NCBI RefSeq assembly: GCF_030463565.1
Contig: NC_134656.1
Location: 563,001 to 627,000 of the forward strand
Reading direction: 5' to 3'
DNA from: Pelecanus crispus
Lineage: Eukaryota; Chordata; Aves; Pelecaniformes; Pelecanidae
DNA: 64,000 bases
Of the stretch, positions 35,701-48,700 are shown in pieces (positions within the stretch are counted from its first letter, which is position 1; every line of letters begins with the position of its first letter). The translations under genes and the position numbers were made by a program. The notes beneath the pieces were generated by a model. It searched no databases and was not told where the DNA came from. It saw nothing but the letters and a program-made list of their open reading frames with translations.

Positions 35701-38700
35701 TGGCAGTTGCAACTGGAAGTGACATCTACCCATCAAGAAAATGTACAGCTAGCTTTGGCTTGGTTAAGGAGTGCTGTAGAGTATACAGAAAGTCGAAGTC
35801 TTACTGATACGCATCTTCTGCGGCACCTAGACGTAGGTTAACTTGGGACTAGGACAGGCAGCTCTCTTACAGTCTTTCCTGAGACTGGGTAAGTCGCAAC
35901 TGAAACCTTGCTAAGAAAAGATGTATGAAAATACTTTTTCTGCTGCTGCTTGTGCATCTGAGCAAATGCACAGATAGGAGAACTGGGAGGCTGGATTGTT
36001 AGCTTGTGCATTTTAAAGAGATTTGTCACAAAGTTGTTATATAGGACATGCAGAAAACTGCGTATCCTGTTCTACCCCAGTGGGACTTGGGCAAGATTGA
36101 TCAGCGTGTCTGAGAGAATAGGAAAGTGGGTCTAATGAGGTGGAATACGTCTCGTCGTACAAGAGAGCTCTGTAGCAGTCAGGGGAACAGTGTGTGATGC
36201 AGCCCAGAGTTAATGAGTGAAAATTGGGCTGGCAGAAGCTATGCTGTTCCTGCGAGGTCCGTGGTTAGAGGAGCATGCTGTCCTAATTGGGCCAGGCAGA
36301 AGGGGCTGATCGCTCCTGCTTCCTGCAGTGGCCTTGTTAGGTGCGTGCCGTATCAGGTTAGCAGGGGTATCGCTGAGAGCAGAATACGCAAATCAGATTA
36401 TTGTAACTCATTTCTCTTTGCTTGTATTCGATCTTGACAACGCAAGATGGTGCCTAGTTATACCAACTCTAGCAATTTTGATTTGAAAAAATAAAAAAAA
36501 GTATCATCAAGAAACAGTAAAATTGCCTGATACGGTAAGCACACATTCACATTTGTTTTTATCATTCCTAATTGTTAGGATTTCCTGATTATGGTGCTTG
36601 AGGGCTGTCTGCTGAAGTAGTCTCTGTGCTCTTGGCTCTGCTGTTCCTGTGCCCCACTGCTGTAATGTATTACCACTTGGTTTGGGTCGTGTCATGAGCA
36701 CGCTGGCCTAAGAGTAATCTGCTTTTGATATTAAATGTGTCTGCCTCCGTGTTGGTTGTCCTTAACACATAGCACATGTTTCCATAGCTGTGGTAGACTT
36801 GCTTCAAGAACTGACTGATATAGATACTCTCCATGAGAGTGAAGAAGGAGCTGAAGTCCTCATAGATGCTCTAGTAAGTAGTAAACTCCAGATTATTTTA
36901 ATGCCTGAATGTCTGCCCTGTACCGCCCAGCAGCGGTTATCCATATTGCCAGCACCACGAGGAAGTTAGCCAGGTCAGGAGCCTGCTCTCTTGTAGCTGA
37001 AATGCTGTGTTGAGGACCACAGTGGGTGTTTTTTAATGAAATGCCAGAGTTTGGGGAGTAGGTTCTTCTTGCACCTTGTCTACCACTTCTTTTTTGGAAG
37101 GAACACGCTCACATGGCAAAAGTTGTGTAGGCTGGCAGATTGTTTTGTGCAGGGAGGGAGAATGAAGTAATATTTGTGACTTGCACAGTGTCCTATTGAA
37201 AATAGGAACTTGATTTGCATTTTTCTTCCTTCTTGCGGAAAAGGGTGACCTCTGTTCACCCATGAAAGACTGAAGTTTGTGGCAGGGCTCAGGTGGTTAT
37301 CTGAAGGACAGTGGGGCCATTGTGATCTTTCAGCCTAACCTCTTGCATGGGAGACCAGTAGTCTTCTACCCAGTAATCTTGTTTCAAACCCACAAATCTG
37401 TGCTTGAACTGGGACATCCGTTGTTATAGCGAGGGTACACGTTTTTCTTAACAAGAAGTAAAAGCGTGAATGTTTTCATGTAACAGAGCTAATGCATTTT
37501 AAGGGTGGAGGAGGGCTTAGAGGTAATGATCCTTTTTGGCGTAGAGATTAAACAACCCCAGAAAATTATCTACATGCAAAGAAGATGCATTGCTCAATCT
37601 TCAGTGCTCCCTGCCTGGTTAACTCTCCTGAGTGCCTCTTGGCCTCCATGGTGGTGGACTTCCCCTTTTCCTGGCATTTGTGCTGATGCCTCCCACTCCT
37701 TGGCTGCGGGAGAAGGATGCCAAACTGAGCAGAAGGCCTCCAGAGAACCGATGCCCAGCAAAACTTGAGATTTACACATCTGTCCTACCTTTGGGCAGCT
37801 TCTGCTAGTGAATTGCTGCGTTTGTGAATCACTGTGCTGTGTCTTGTTCTGTAACTATTATGTTGAAAGATGGGGAATTACAGGTTTTCTTTTGTTTGCT
37901 TTGTTTGGCTTCTCTGTTTTCTCCTACAATCCTTCTTGTCCAGTCACTATAATGTTACCTTCCAAAGGTTAATGACAGTGGCCCGGAGCCGAGTTCCTCC
38001 AGCTGGCCTCTGGGCTGTTCTTAATTACTCTGCCTTCGTGGAAAGATTGCTGGATGAATGAAGTGGTAGCGAGGAACTGCTAGAGAAGATGTTTTCTATA
38101 AAATGTGCAGAGAGGTAGTAAATCAAGTGAAGTTCTTTCTCCGTTTTCCTTGTCACCAGCCCATTGATAATAGCCAACTTTTAGAGGTTTTATTGTCCTC
38201 TTTGAAAGAAACAGGTCAGGCATGTCTTGGGAGAAATGTTTAGATATCTGCTTTTTAGATTACTTTTTTTTTTCCTAAAAAGAAGGTAGGTATAATGTAG
38301 GGTACCTGTGAAGATTGTTGCGCTACCTTCCACAGCAGCTGATACTTGTATTTTTTTTCCACGTGTTCACTGGGCCCAAAGCTAGTTAACAGTGTTTGAA
38401 TTGGAAATGTTGTCGTGTTTAACTTTTCCAAGCTCATGTCCGCAATGGAAGGTTAGCCAAAGTCAAGCTGGACTCTGTCCAACTGCGGCTTTAAAAGCAT
38501 ACTTCTTGTGTTAGCTTTTTGATTAGGAGGCTCCACCTGCAGATGTGGGTTCCTGCTCCTGGTGTTGATTTGTCTGGGTTTCGTTATCTTGCTGAAGTCC
38601 ACTTGGTACATTTGTCTTGCTAGGATTTAAATGCAAGGCTTCAGCTGGCGATAATTCAGCTTTTGGATTTGAATCTGCGTGTGCGAGCATTGTTCCTTCA

Positions 38701-41700
38701 GCTTTTTGTACCTATTAAGGTGGATGATATAACAAAAATTTAGGCAGACCAGCAGTAAAGAGTTGAAAGTGGAGCTGCTTGCAGAGCTGACAGCTAGCCC
38801 ATCCGTGGTGGTGTTTGGTGCCTCGCACTGAAGAATTCTGAGGGATTATAAATCAATCAGGCTGGTTCAGGAAATAAGACTGTGACAAGGTACATGTTTT
38901 CCTCCAGATGTTTTTCTGTTTAATCCGAAACACAAAAGTTGTTTAATTAATTAGGACAAACATAGTGGCAGATTTACTTGGTGAATCCTTCGCTTCCTCT
39001 GAGATTTTTAGAGCAAGATTATTAATGTCTTCTGATCGTGTCTGGCAGGATGTTTCCATAGAGCTTATTGATTTTTATTATTTATTAAGCCCCCGTTCTT
39101 TCTCCTTCATCTTCCTTTTTTTCAGTCGTCTTATCTTTTTGTCTTTCCCATGACCCCGGTGATGTAGGTGGAGGGCCAGGTCGTGGCCTTGTTGGTCCAG
39201 AATTTAGAGCGCCTGGATGAAAGCGTGAAGGAGGAAGCTGATGGTGTCCACAACACACTGGGTAAGTGGCTCTTGCGCAGCCCCTCGCTTCTCGCTGTAT
39301 TTGTACCAGGGGGCGGTGGGTTATCCCTCCCCTTCCTTTCCTCCCTGCCTCCTTTCCCCTTGAACTGCCAACACTAGGGCGGAGGACCTAGAGCAGCTTT
39401 TCTTCAAGCACAACTTTAACTCACAGTAATGCCTGGTCCTTTGCGCCAGCGTTTGTCGCCTGGCTGCTGGTGCGGCGCCTCTTCCCAAGGCAGTTACGCA
39501 GGGAGGTGCTGGTACACGGGGAAAGCGTGCACTGCACCCGAGGGTGTGCCCTGCTGCCTGTGTATTTACTGTGTACTCATCTGTGAGCTCCACTTACTCC
39601 GTTATGAGAGCTGTTTATGTCTTAGCAATATATTTAACTTTCAGGTAGTAAAAAATTTGTATTTCATATAAGTACATCATTACCTCTCTGTTCCCCAGTC
39701 TTTGCACGGCACAGTAACTACTTTGCAGTGTGTCGCTGTTATTAGCATTTAGACCATCAGCCACTCCTTTCAGTCATTTGGGATTGTAATCTCCCGCGGA
39801 CTGGAAGAATGAGAGAGACTGGAAAAAAGCGTTTTGGAATTTTTACTGCTGCTGCTGTTAGTTTAGTTTTGTGCTGTGAGAATTGCTGCAGAAGTAAAAG
39901 GAAGTACCTTAGGCTTCTTCCAGCAGGAGCTAGTGTCACACTGAGGATGGAGTGCAGGCAATGTAAAAACAGAGGGAGTATCGCAGACCTGAGCTTAAGT
40001 ATCACTCAAAAAAAGAAAAAAGAAAAGCTAGTTTTGCAAGTAAGATGTAACTTTGAGAAGAGCAGTGCAGCCCTAGGAAGGACCTAGCAAAACAGTGTTG
40101 ATACAGGCCTGAGCTGAACTGCAGGTGGGGAAAAATGACTTTTCTGTGCCTTTCTTCTCAGCAATCGTTGAGAACATGGCAGAGTTCCGACCAGAGATGT
40201 GCACAGAAGCTGCGCAGCAGGGCCTCATGCAGTGGTTGCTCAAGAGGCTGAAGGTGAGCTTGTTTTCCTGTTGTCATTTGGGAGATATCACAATAAAGAT
40301 GGACAGGCCACTGATCTGGAAGCTGCTGTGCTTGAGACGGTATTTGGCACAATATTAAAGGCCCAAGGCTATTACTGGCTCTTCCCATTTGCATAGGTAT
40401 CTTTGTCATAAGTTCTAACATTTGTGAACACAGCGAATTCAAAACTTGCCTCAAACTGGGAAGTATGTCCCTTTTAACTTGTTATAAACTAGCAAAATTG
40501 AAGGAGTTGGCTTTATGTGTAAGAAGCTCTACACAATGTGACGCGAGTGTGAGTAGAAGTACTCTTATTTTCATAGTGCTTGCCTGGAAGAGTATCTGCA
40601 ATGTTGAGTCTTCTAGAGTGTCTTTGGGTTTTAGTTGTTTCCATGGGCGTTCTTTTTGGTAACATGTCCCTGATCCTGCCGTGAGAACTGTGGTCTTTCC
40701 TGCGGAGTTGGACCCTTCGCAGCGCTACAAAACAGTGCTCAGGCTCCAGCCGCTGATGGGGTCATCCCCAGTAGCTGCGATACCGCTGCGCTCCCGGCTC
40801 AAGCATCAGTAGTGCTAGAGCTCTGCCAGCACCCGCCTTCCTTCTATAGAACAGTTAGTACAGCCTGAAAACATCGCTTAAAATAAGCCAGTTCTGCATG
40901 CGCGCGCATGTGCGTTGGACAAGCCAAGTTAAGGACAAAAGGTTAGACTTCAGGGTTGTATCCTCTGCAGTTTTAGTTTAAATGGACATACTTCTGTCTT
41001 GCCTTTCTATTGTAAATGTCTTACGCTAGAAGGTGTCTTTTTTCTGTTTGTACGATTCCTGTATGGTGGATTTCTGGTCCATTGCTGAGACCTGTAGGAA
41101 TATAAAAGCTCACCAGTGAGCGGGGAAACTAATAAAAGACCATTTTATGCCTTTGCTTCCTATGTTTCTAACACTTTTTTGAGTTTCAAGTGGTGTCTTT
41201 GTTTAACTGCTGCCGGTGGTGGCTTTTTCTTTGAAGTAATCTAATTGCCTTTTGAATTCAAAATTACTTTTTGATACTCTTAGTATCCTGTGGCAGTGAG
41301 TTACACAGTTTAACTCTGTCTTGTGTGAAAAGATGCCTAAACATTCCCTGGAAAATACTGTAGGAAAGGGATGGATAGTTCAGCTCTCTTACAGAGCTAG
41401 TGAAGCAAATTTGGCAAACAGATTCTGGCTTTTTCCTAACCCTGTTGGTAAGGCATTAGCACTTCCATACTTAAATGTCTTTATGCTTAGAAGGCTTCTG
41501 AATCACAGAAATACTCTATCAGCTTTGTAAGTGTGCAGATACCCCTCTGTGCATCTCATACACTTGTTAGCAGAAGTAACCTATAATTTCTCTCTACAGG
41601 TAGAAACATAATTACATTCCTTTTGCTTAAAAACAAAAAGTGAAGTTAATTTTATTCCAGGCAGGTATGTACTGCTGCCTGCCTTGTAATTACTCTGGCA

Positions 41701-42684
41701 GCTGAAAGACTTAGAAACTTGGGAAAGCAAAATAATCACAACTTGGATTCCCCTGCTTGGTGCCACAGAAAATGGATGTTCAAGGCATTCAAAACGGGGC
41801 ACTGAATGTGTCTTTCCTTTGCCCTGGCATGTGTAAGCTTTGGGTTTGGGGACGTGTCATCAGGCAGTGCTTTTTCTTGTTTACACGCTGTCGTTGCGGG
41901 GAGCCGCCTGCTCATGAAACCCTCGCCCAGGCGCTGTCGCTGGTGGCAGTGCTTGGTCTTGAATCTCTCGCCCTGACAGATGTGCTCAGGATTGCACCAG
42001 GATCTCGGCATCGGCGTAGAGCGTTGTGCTGCTGAAGAATGTCTATGGGATGAGTTTTAAAATCAGGGTTGTCTAGGAGTTGATAAGGACATCTGGCACA
42101 CAGCACAGTGTGTGAATTTCTGTTTCCTGACTACATTTCAGGTTGCATAATTGTATTCTGACTGTCAGAACTGCCTCGGAAAGCTCAGATGGAGAGCTTA
42201 ATAGCTCACTTCTCCAAACATGAGCAGGGTTTGATGCTGTTGTGTGCAGCCTTGAGAGAACAGACGATTGTTCTCCAGCGCTTGCAGGAGTTGGTGCGCA
42301 CCGTGATAGGAGCCGGCAGAGCTGTACAGCGCCGAGCGCCTGCCGCCTTCCCTTCTCCTGCCACCGATCGCTTGGAAGCGTACGTGGCTGCTACAAATAC
42401 CATCATCTGCAGAGTGGTTGGGGATTGCTTGGAACGAAAAGCTTTATTTAAAGTCAATACTTCGTGGCATTTGGGATCTTCCTGCTTTTCATGTTTTTGT
42501 GTTGCATGGGGCCTGTGTATCGTGACCTTTTCTTTGGTAGCAGGCCGGGATAATTGGCCCACACATAGCCTTGCGCAGGCAGGTTCGCTCAGTCACGCTG
42601 CAGGTAGTCGCGCATTTGGGGAAAAAAATTGTGGGTGACTAATGGTATGTTTTAAGCCTAGTACTTATTGCTTGCTGGTGGTTT

Positions 42685-42716
<32 letters not shown>

Positions 42717-45700
42717 CCTTCTCGAACAGTGGAATACAAATAGCTGGTAACTGATGATTTTTAAAATTGTATAAATTCCTTCAGCAAACCAGTCTGCATT
42801 ATCATCTCATGGGTTAATGCTTAGTCTGTTTCTGTAGATGAAGCAGCTTTGGCAGCATGCAAAAACATTGGATCCAGTTCAGACTCCCACTTCAGGGATT
42901 TATTTTTTTTCTTCTGAGGGGGAAAAAAGAAATCAGCATTTTGGTTTCGTTATGACTTCTTTTTTTTTTTTTTTTTTTTTAACATATTTGAATATGGAGG
43001 GAATGTATGAAACGAAAGTTATGTGACTGTGCAGGCTAAACCGATCTCGCATCCATCTGATTGTGACCTTGTGATCCTCATACAAAACTCCGGCAGTTAC
43101 TCTTTAGTGTTACTGTGATGTGTTTTCTGACATTCTGTGTTTGGTGGCAGGTTTAGACTTTTGGAACAGGGATATGTCCATGCACTCATATAACATCATG
43201 GAAAACTTTATCACAGGAAAGAGATTCCATGTTGCAAACAACTGGAGGCTGTTCTTGGGGGTTTTGAGCCAACTTGGTCAAACCTGCTTACGTAGGACAG
43301 TGTGAAGGATAGGAGCTGAGTTTGTACACGTGCATGCATGAGCACACACACACACAGACGTACACGCACCCTGCCCACACCCCGTCACCCCTGCATCAGA
43401 GAGAATTATTACTGTTTTGTCACCGAGGCATACTGCAAAATTACCGCTGTTGTATTTTGGTTTAAGTGTTGTTGATGATACGTTCGGTGATTTGATTAAT
43501 GTGTTCTTCAAATCAATGAAACATGGAGAGCCGTGCCCTGATGAGCCTCTTGTTCCTTCTTCACCAACAGGCTAAGATGCCTTTTGATGCCAACAAGCTG
43601 TACTGCAGTGAGGTGCTGGCTATTTTGCTCCAGAATAACGATGGTGAGACGTGCCCCTGGTATTGATATTCTGTTAGGGTAGGATCTAGGCTTCCTTCAG
43701 ATCACAACAGCACTCTTCTGCCGTCGGCTTCCCTTTGCTTGTGCTCTCTCTCCCACGCGTGTGCTCTCGCATACGCATGCGCCCTCTCTTTCTCTGCAGC
43801 TTTTGTACTCTGTCAAGCCGTATTGATTTTGTTTGCTGATGTATCAGTGTTAGATGGCTGTAAAATCTGACAGTTAGCTTCATTTTTTTCTCTCTCTTTT
43901 CCCCCCTTCCCCCCACCTCCGTCTAGACAACAGAGAATTGCTCGGGGAGCTGGATGGGATCGATGTGCTGCTTCAGCAGTTATCTGTGAGTAATTCACAT
44001 ACGCCCTCTCTGCTGTCAGGAGACTCGCAGGCTGGGTGTGAGGAGGTGGAACAGATTCTGGGTGTAGCGCTGTCCTAGCAATCTGTAGATACTGAAGCAC
44101 AGTAGTGCTTTATGTTTAGTGGTGGCATAGTCCCCGAATAACTTCCGCGTAAGTGTATCATCCACGGTAAGTGAGGTTAATCCCTGTTTTAAAGACATGA
44201 ACGTTGAGGTACACAGAAGTTAAATTATTTTGTTATAATTATATGGCAAGTTGGAGATGGGCAGGGTTGGAATTTGGCCATCTTCAGCATTCTCCACTCC
44301 AAGCGCTGGGCTGCATTGTGCCTGCATTTGAGCTAGCTGAAGGTAATGTGTTCGTAGTTCACCTGTATTTCTTGAGGTAGTACTGTCTGCAGCACCTTCA
44401 GGTATGCCTTGTGCCTAGGAGTTCTCTGGTAACACGCTTATCCACATACCTCTGTGAATTGCGCAGTGAGTGAATTTGCCTTTCCCTTTGGAGGCCCTGT
44501 GTTGTCTTTAAGTCACGCATTAGACTGCTGCACATTTGTTGGTGCACAGTCAGGCCGTAAAAAGGGCAGCAGAGTTACAAGAGAGAATATATCAGTGACA
44601 TGTATGATCGCGGGCTTAGGCATATCAAATGCTGAAGACTTGTGGTGTAAAACGTTCATGTGTACTCTGTAACAGTGTGGACCAAATTGGGCCCTCCATT
44701 TTGGGGTAATTTTTTCTTTCTTTGTCATGCAGGTGTTTAAACGACACAACCCTAGTACAGCAGAAGAACAGGAGATGATGGAGAACCTGTTTGACTCCCT
44801 TTGCTCCTGCCTAATGCTCAGTTCCAATCGCGATCGCTTCCTGAAAGGCGAGGGTCTACAGCTGATGAATCTGATGCTTAGGTACCCAGATAACTTTGTG
44901 ATTTTTCTTACCTGCTTTTGATGTACCAACAGACGTTCTGGCTAGATACTTGTGGTTTTCCGTTCATAAAATTCTTGGGTTAGCGTATTTGTCTGTCTGC
45001 TCTTTCTTTTTTCCAGTATGTAAGTTGGACCTTCTCAGACATACCAGCTCCACTCTTTGTCTTTAGCTTTGTTTCCTAAGAACTGGGGTTACTACAATAG
45101 CTGCTGCAAAGTAACAGTGTAGATCTGCGTGGCAGACACCCAGATGAAAGAATGCTGTAGGTCAGGCCGCCAATCCTTTCACGATTTAAAAGACCCCTGT
45201 GAGGGTAAGAGAGAACCTTTGGATATCTCTAGGGAAAATGTTTTTCCTTTCATTCCCCAGTTCAAGCTTCACTGTGTTGTGTATCCTCTGAGCTGGTGAA
45301 TTATTGTGGATACAAAAAATGCTCTTCTGAAATGGGCAGAAGTATCCGTTTCTTCTTGTGACATGTTTTGTCAGATTGTGAATCTCCAGGGCTTCTCTGC
45401 TCTCTCTTCGCTTTTACTTCCTAGCCTGCTACTGAATTGTGTCTTCTGTGCTGACTGGCTTCCTCCAGACCTCAGGACTGGGCGCAGTGGGGCTCTGGCT
45501 GGCGTTCCCTCGTGTGCTGGGCTGCGTGCGGTGGCTGGTTAGCAAACGCCAACAAGAAATGATGTATTCCTGCAGCGCATGGCTGGGTCATGTGCAGCAG
45601 CAGGGAACTGAATAAATAACCAAACGTGGATTATTCAAATAGGAACACTGGGTTTTCTTGAGGCTAATTAAAGAAAAGCTCCAAAACTAAGAACGGGAGG

Positions 45701-48700
45701 GAAGCCTCCCTCTGCCTTGAGTGCTAAGCTGCTAAGCTAGCCTTGCAGAACTAATTACTTGGAGTTCTTGTGCCATGTGGGTGGGACTCAGCGTTTGGAT
45801 TTTTTAATAGCTTTTCCCCATTTTTGGACTCTACTGTTTACCACTCTCTGTACCAGGATCCCAGCTGGGAAATTATGACAAGAGGAAAATTTCTCCCTGG
45901 ATGCATTATCCCCCCCCAGTAGCTGTGAAGGGGTTAGGAGGGACAAAGCATGACTTAACTGCCAGCAGCAGCTATGTCTAATGGAAGGAGTTTCCAAGAC
46001 CTCAATCTTTTGATGCTTAGGAACCTAACTTATTCCACAGTCTGAATGGAATTGGTAAAGTGACAATGGAAAAAAAGTAACAATTCATGGAATATTTTCT
46101 AGACGCTTACATCACTATATCCATCCATAAGCATGGACTATACTGACAGTTGATTTTTTTTTTTTTTTTTCCTAAACTCTTCTAGTATAGTTCAGATAAG
46201 TAGAAAAGTTGAAGTTGTTCTTACTTGGCTGTTTGAGCAAGCCATGTGAGTTGATAGTTGACTGAGTCTTATCCCCAAACCAGCTCCCTTCTGGCCCTGA
46301 CTTGTCCTACACTGCAACTCTCATTTAGAGAGAGCAGCACCTAGTTGGGAAGAGAGAGTAACCTTCTTGCTTCTAATGATGCCTTCAGACTAGAGCTGAA
46401 AGCGTTAAGCTGGTACTTTTATTGCTGATTCATGGTTTTCCTCTTTTGAAGAGCTACCAACCGCTTTTCTTAGTATTTCACACTATCCGTGTTGTTGACA
46501 TGTCAGTTCATTCCTATACACAATTTTCTTTTTTTTGCCTTAATACTCCTAAAGAATGAAATGTCAGGATTCTGACACAGGTAATCATGCATGTAACCAC
46601 AAACATGTGAAATCAGTGATACTGAGCACATGCTTAAAGCTACTTCCATACTTCAGACTGACTGGTTGGGTCAGAGCCGCAGTGCTGTCCTGCAGCTGTT
46701 ACTTTTGGTAGGTGTGGTATTTCCTTATCGGTGTTGTAAGCTTGCTTCTGGTAGGCATGACACCGACGTGACTGTGTGTGACTTAACTTGGATCTTCAGA
46801 ACTGCAGGAACGTGGTGCTAAGCTCTGCTAACTCTTGGCATCTCTTGAAAACCAACTTTCTGCGTTCTAAGTTTTGGTGCTTTGTCAGCAGTAAGAGAAT
46901 GAATGACATTAGAGTCGGGTGCTCTATGGAGAGCATAGGAGATGATTAAGGTAAAAGCACTGGTTTGTGGTGATGAAGATTAGGGGATGGATGCTGGGAG
47001 AAGGCGGCTGCATTAGGAGGAGAAGCTTTGGGGATGCTCAGCTGCTGCTGTGTGTCGGGGGGTACTTGCTTTTGCAGGTCATGGTGTGATTGAAGGTAGA
47101 AAGCTCTGCTGGACTTAGCACTTTGGTGAGGAAAATAGAGCATGTTTCTGTCGCTTTCAAACCACCAAACAAAGCAAAGTGTCTGAGAACTGATGCTGCA
47201 AGGTTTTCGTGTTTGTTTGCTTGTGGGTTTTTTACATATTTTAATATCCAGAAGATATTAAATGGCTATTAATTCTGTTAACCTCTGTTATCATTGGGAG
47301 TTCTGGTGTATGCTTAAAAGCTCTTAGAGGTGCTCAGTTTTTCGTGGACAGTATTGCTTTGGTAACTGCAGGCTAGCATTGTAAACGGGGAGTGAACCTT
47401 GGTAGTTGTGATCTAGAGAGCTGCACGGGAGTATTACACTTCTGTATCTTCTTGATACCTTCATGACAAACAACAAAGAATAGCAATGCCATTCAGTTGT
47501 GATTGACCACCTCGCCCACAAACAAGGCAGAATATTTGTCTCTCCTGTCGGTGTCCTCTGAAGACTGGGGGGAGAGATCTGTTATTTTTTGTTTTTACTT
47601 TGAAGGCGGTTAATCATTGTACCATAGTCTGTGCAGATGAAAGGACAAATAAGCAAAGTTGAAAGTTTATTGACATGATGCGAGATAGATAAGCTGTGTG
47701 AGAATAAAGATATCAGGCTTGAATCTCCATTACTGTCTTAGAGAACATAGCATTCTGTATCTAGTGCTACCCAATACATCTAGCCAAGTTCTGTTAATAA
47801 TGGTCATGCACACAGACCTGCGGAAAAGTATAGCATCTTTCAGCTGAGCATTTAACATGCTCGAGAGATTCCTGTAGACAGTAATGAAAACAGGATGACT
47901 TTCTATTATGCTGAGCCTTAAAATGTATGGCCAACAGCGAAAGATGATGTTGTATTGTGTGAAATTCTACTCATTTATGGGGAGACAGTGGTGACGCCTG
48001 AAAATGAGCACAATGTGGCTGGTGGGCTTTACGTGCATGTCCATAGCAAGCAGTGGTGTGGTCTTGGTCTTGCAGCGTTGAGGGGGACTTGCAGTTGGCC
48101 CCGGGGAGCAGAGCTTCACCAAGTGGGTATGTGGGAAGGGAGCAGAGGGGTCTGGGAGAAGGCGGGATTGAGAAGGATGGAGCCTGTGACAGCAGAAATG
48201 AAGTAGGAAGTTTTGAAGCGGGATGAGAGCACGGGCATATATAATTACTTGAGTTGCATCTCTGCAGCAATGGAGGCTCGTTTATTTTATGGAGTGTCTT
48301 TATCAAAAATAAGATGCTTTATCAAGGTGATAGCCACCAGTGGAAAGTTTATAAATGTCACGTAGAATTAAATTCATTTTTTTTTTTAGGTCAGGAAGCA
48401 CTTTTTAGTACACAGTCCCTCAGCCTTGCCTTGGTAACCTAAATGCAGTTTACCTTACAAAGCCAAAAGAGAGAAAAACAGGCTTGTAATGTCAGTTCCC
48501 TTGCGCACAGTGACAGGAAGCTTATTGCTTTTGCTGTAAAATTGTGTTAAGGTTTGGAGGAGATGCAGCCACTCGGTTCCCAGGGGACGTGTCAAGAAGA
48601 TTCTCTGTTGCATAGGAAAAATGACGCGTGGCTTTCCCGGTTACTAACCGAAGGCGCGTGTGTATGCACATAGACAAATGCAGCAAAGGGCGCTTACAGA

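Larger units (their letters stand above)
32654..36775 (+). other. CTNNBL1: CTNNBL1 intron 4: U12-type AT-AC intron
   Basis: 4122-nt intron starting ATATCCTT (32654-32661), the near-invariant U12 AT-AC 5' splice signal. TCCTTAAC (36759-36766) is a perfect U12 branch-site match. The intron ends AGCAC with AC at 36774-36775, about 10 nt after the branch adenosine. There is no strong polypyrimidine tract, as expected for minor-class introns. Ligation gives ACA GAT GTT TCC ATA, matching human NTDVSIAV. Using the nearby CCATAG (36782-36787) as a GT-AG acceptor would lose codons and shift frame. Also holds an antisense CR1 and a MIR-like SINE. Confidence 0.9.

Noticed and set aside
36782-36787. CCATAG as a conventional 3' splice site for exon 5
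   Set aside because: It would delete GTTTCCATAG and break frame with exon 4; no matching GT donor exists.
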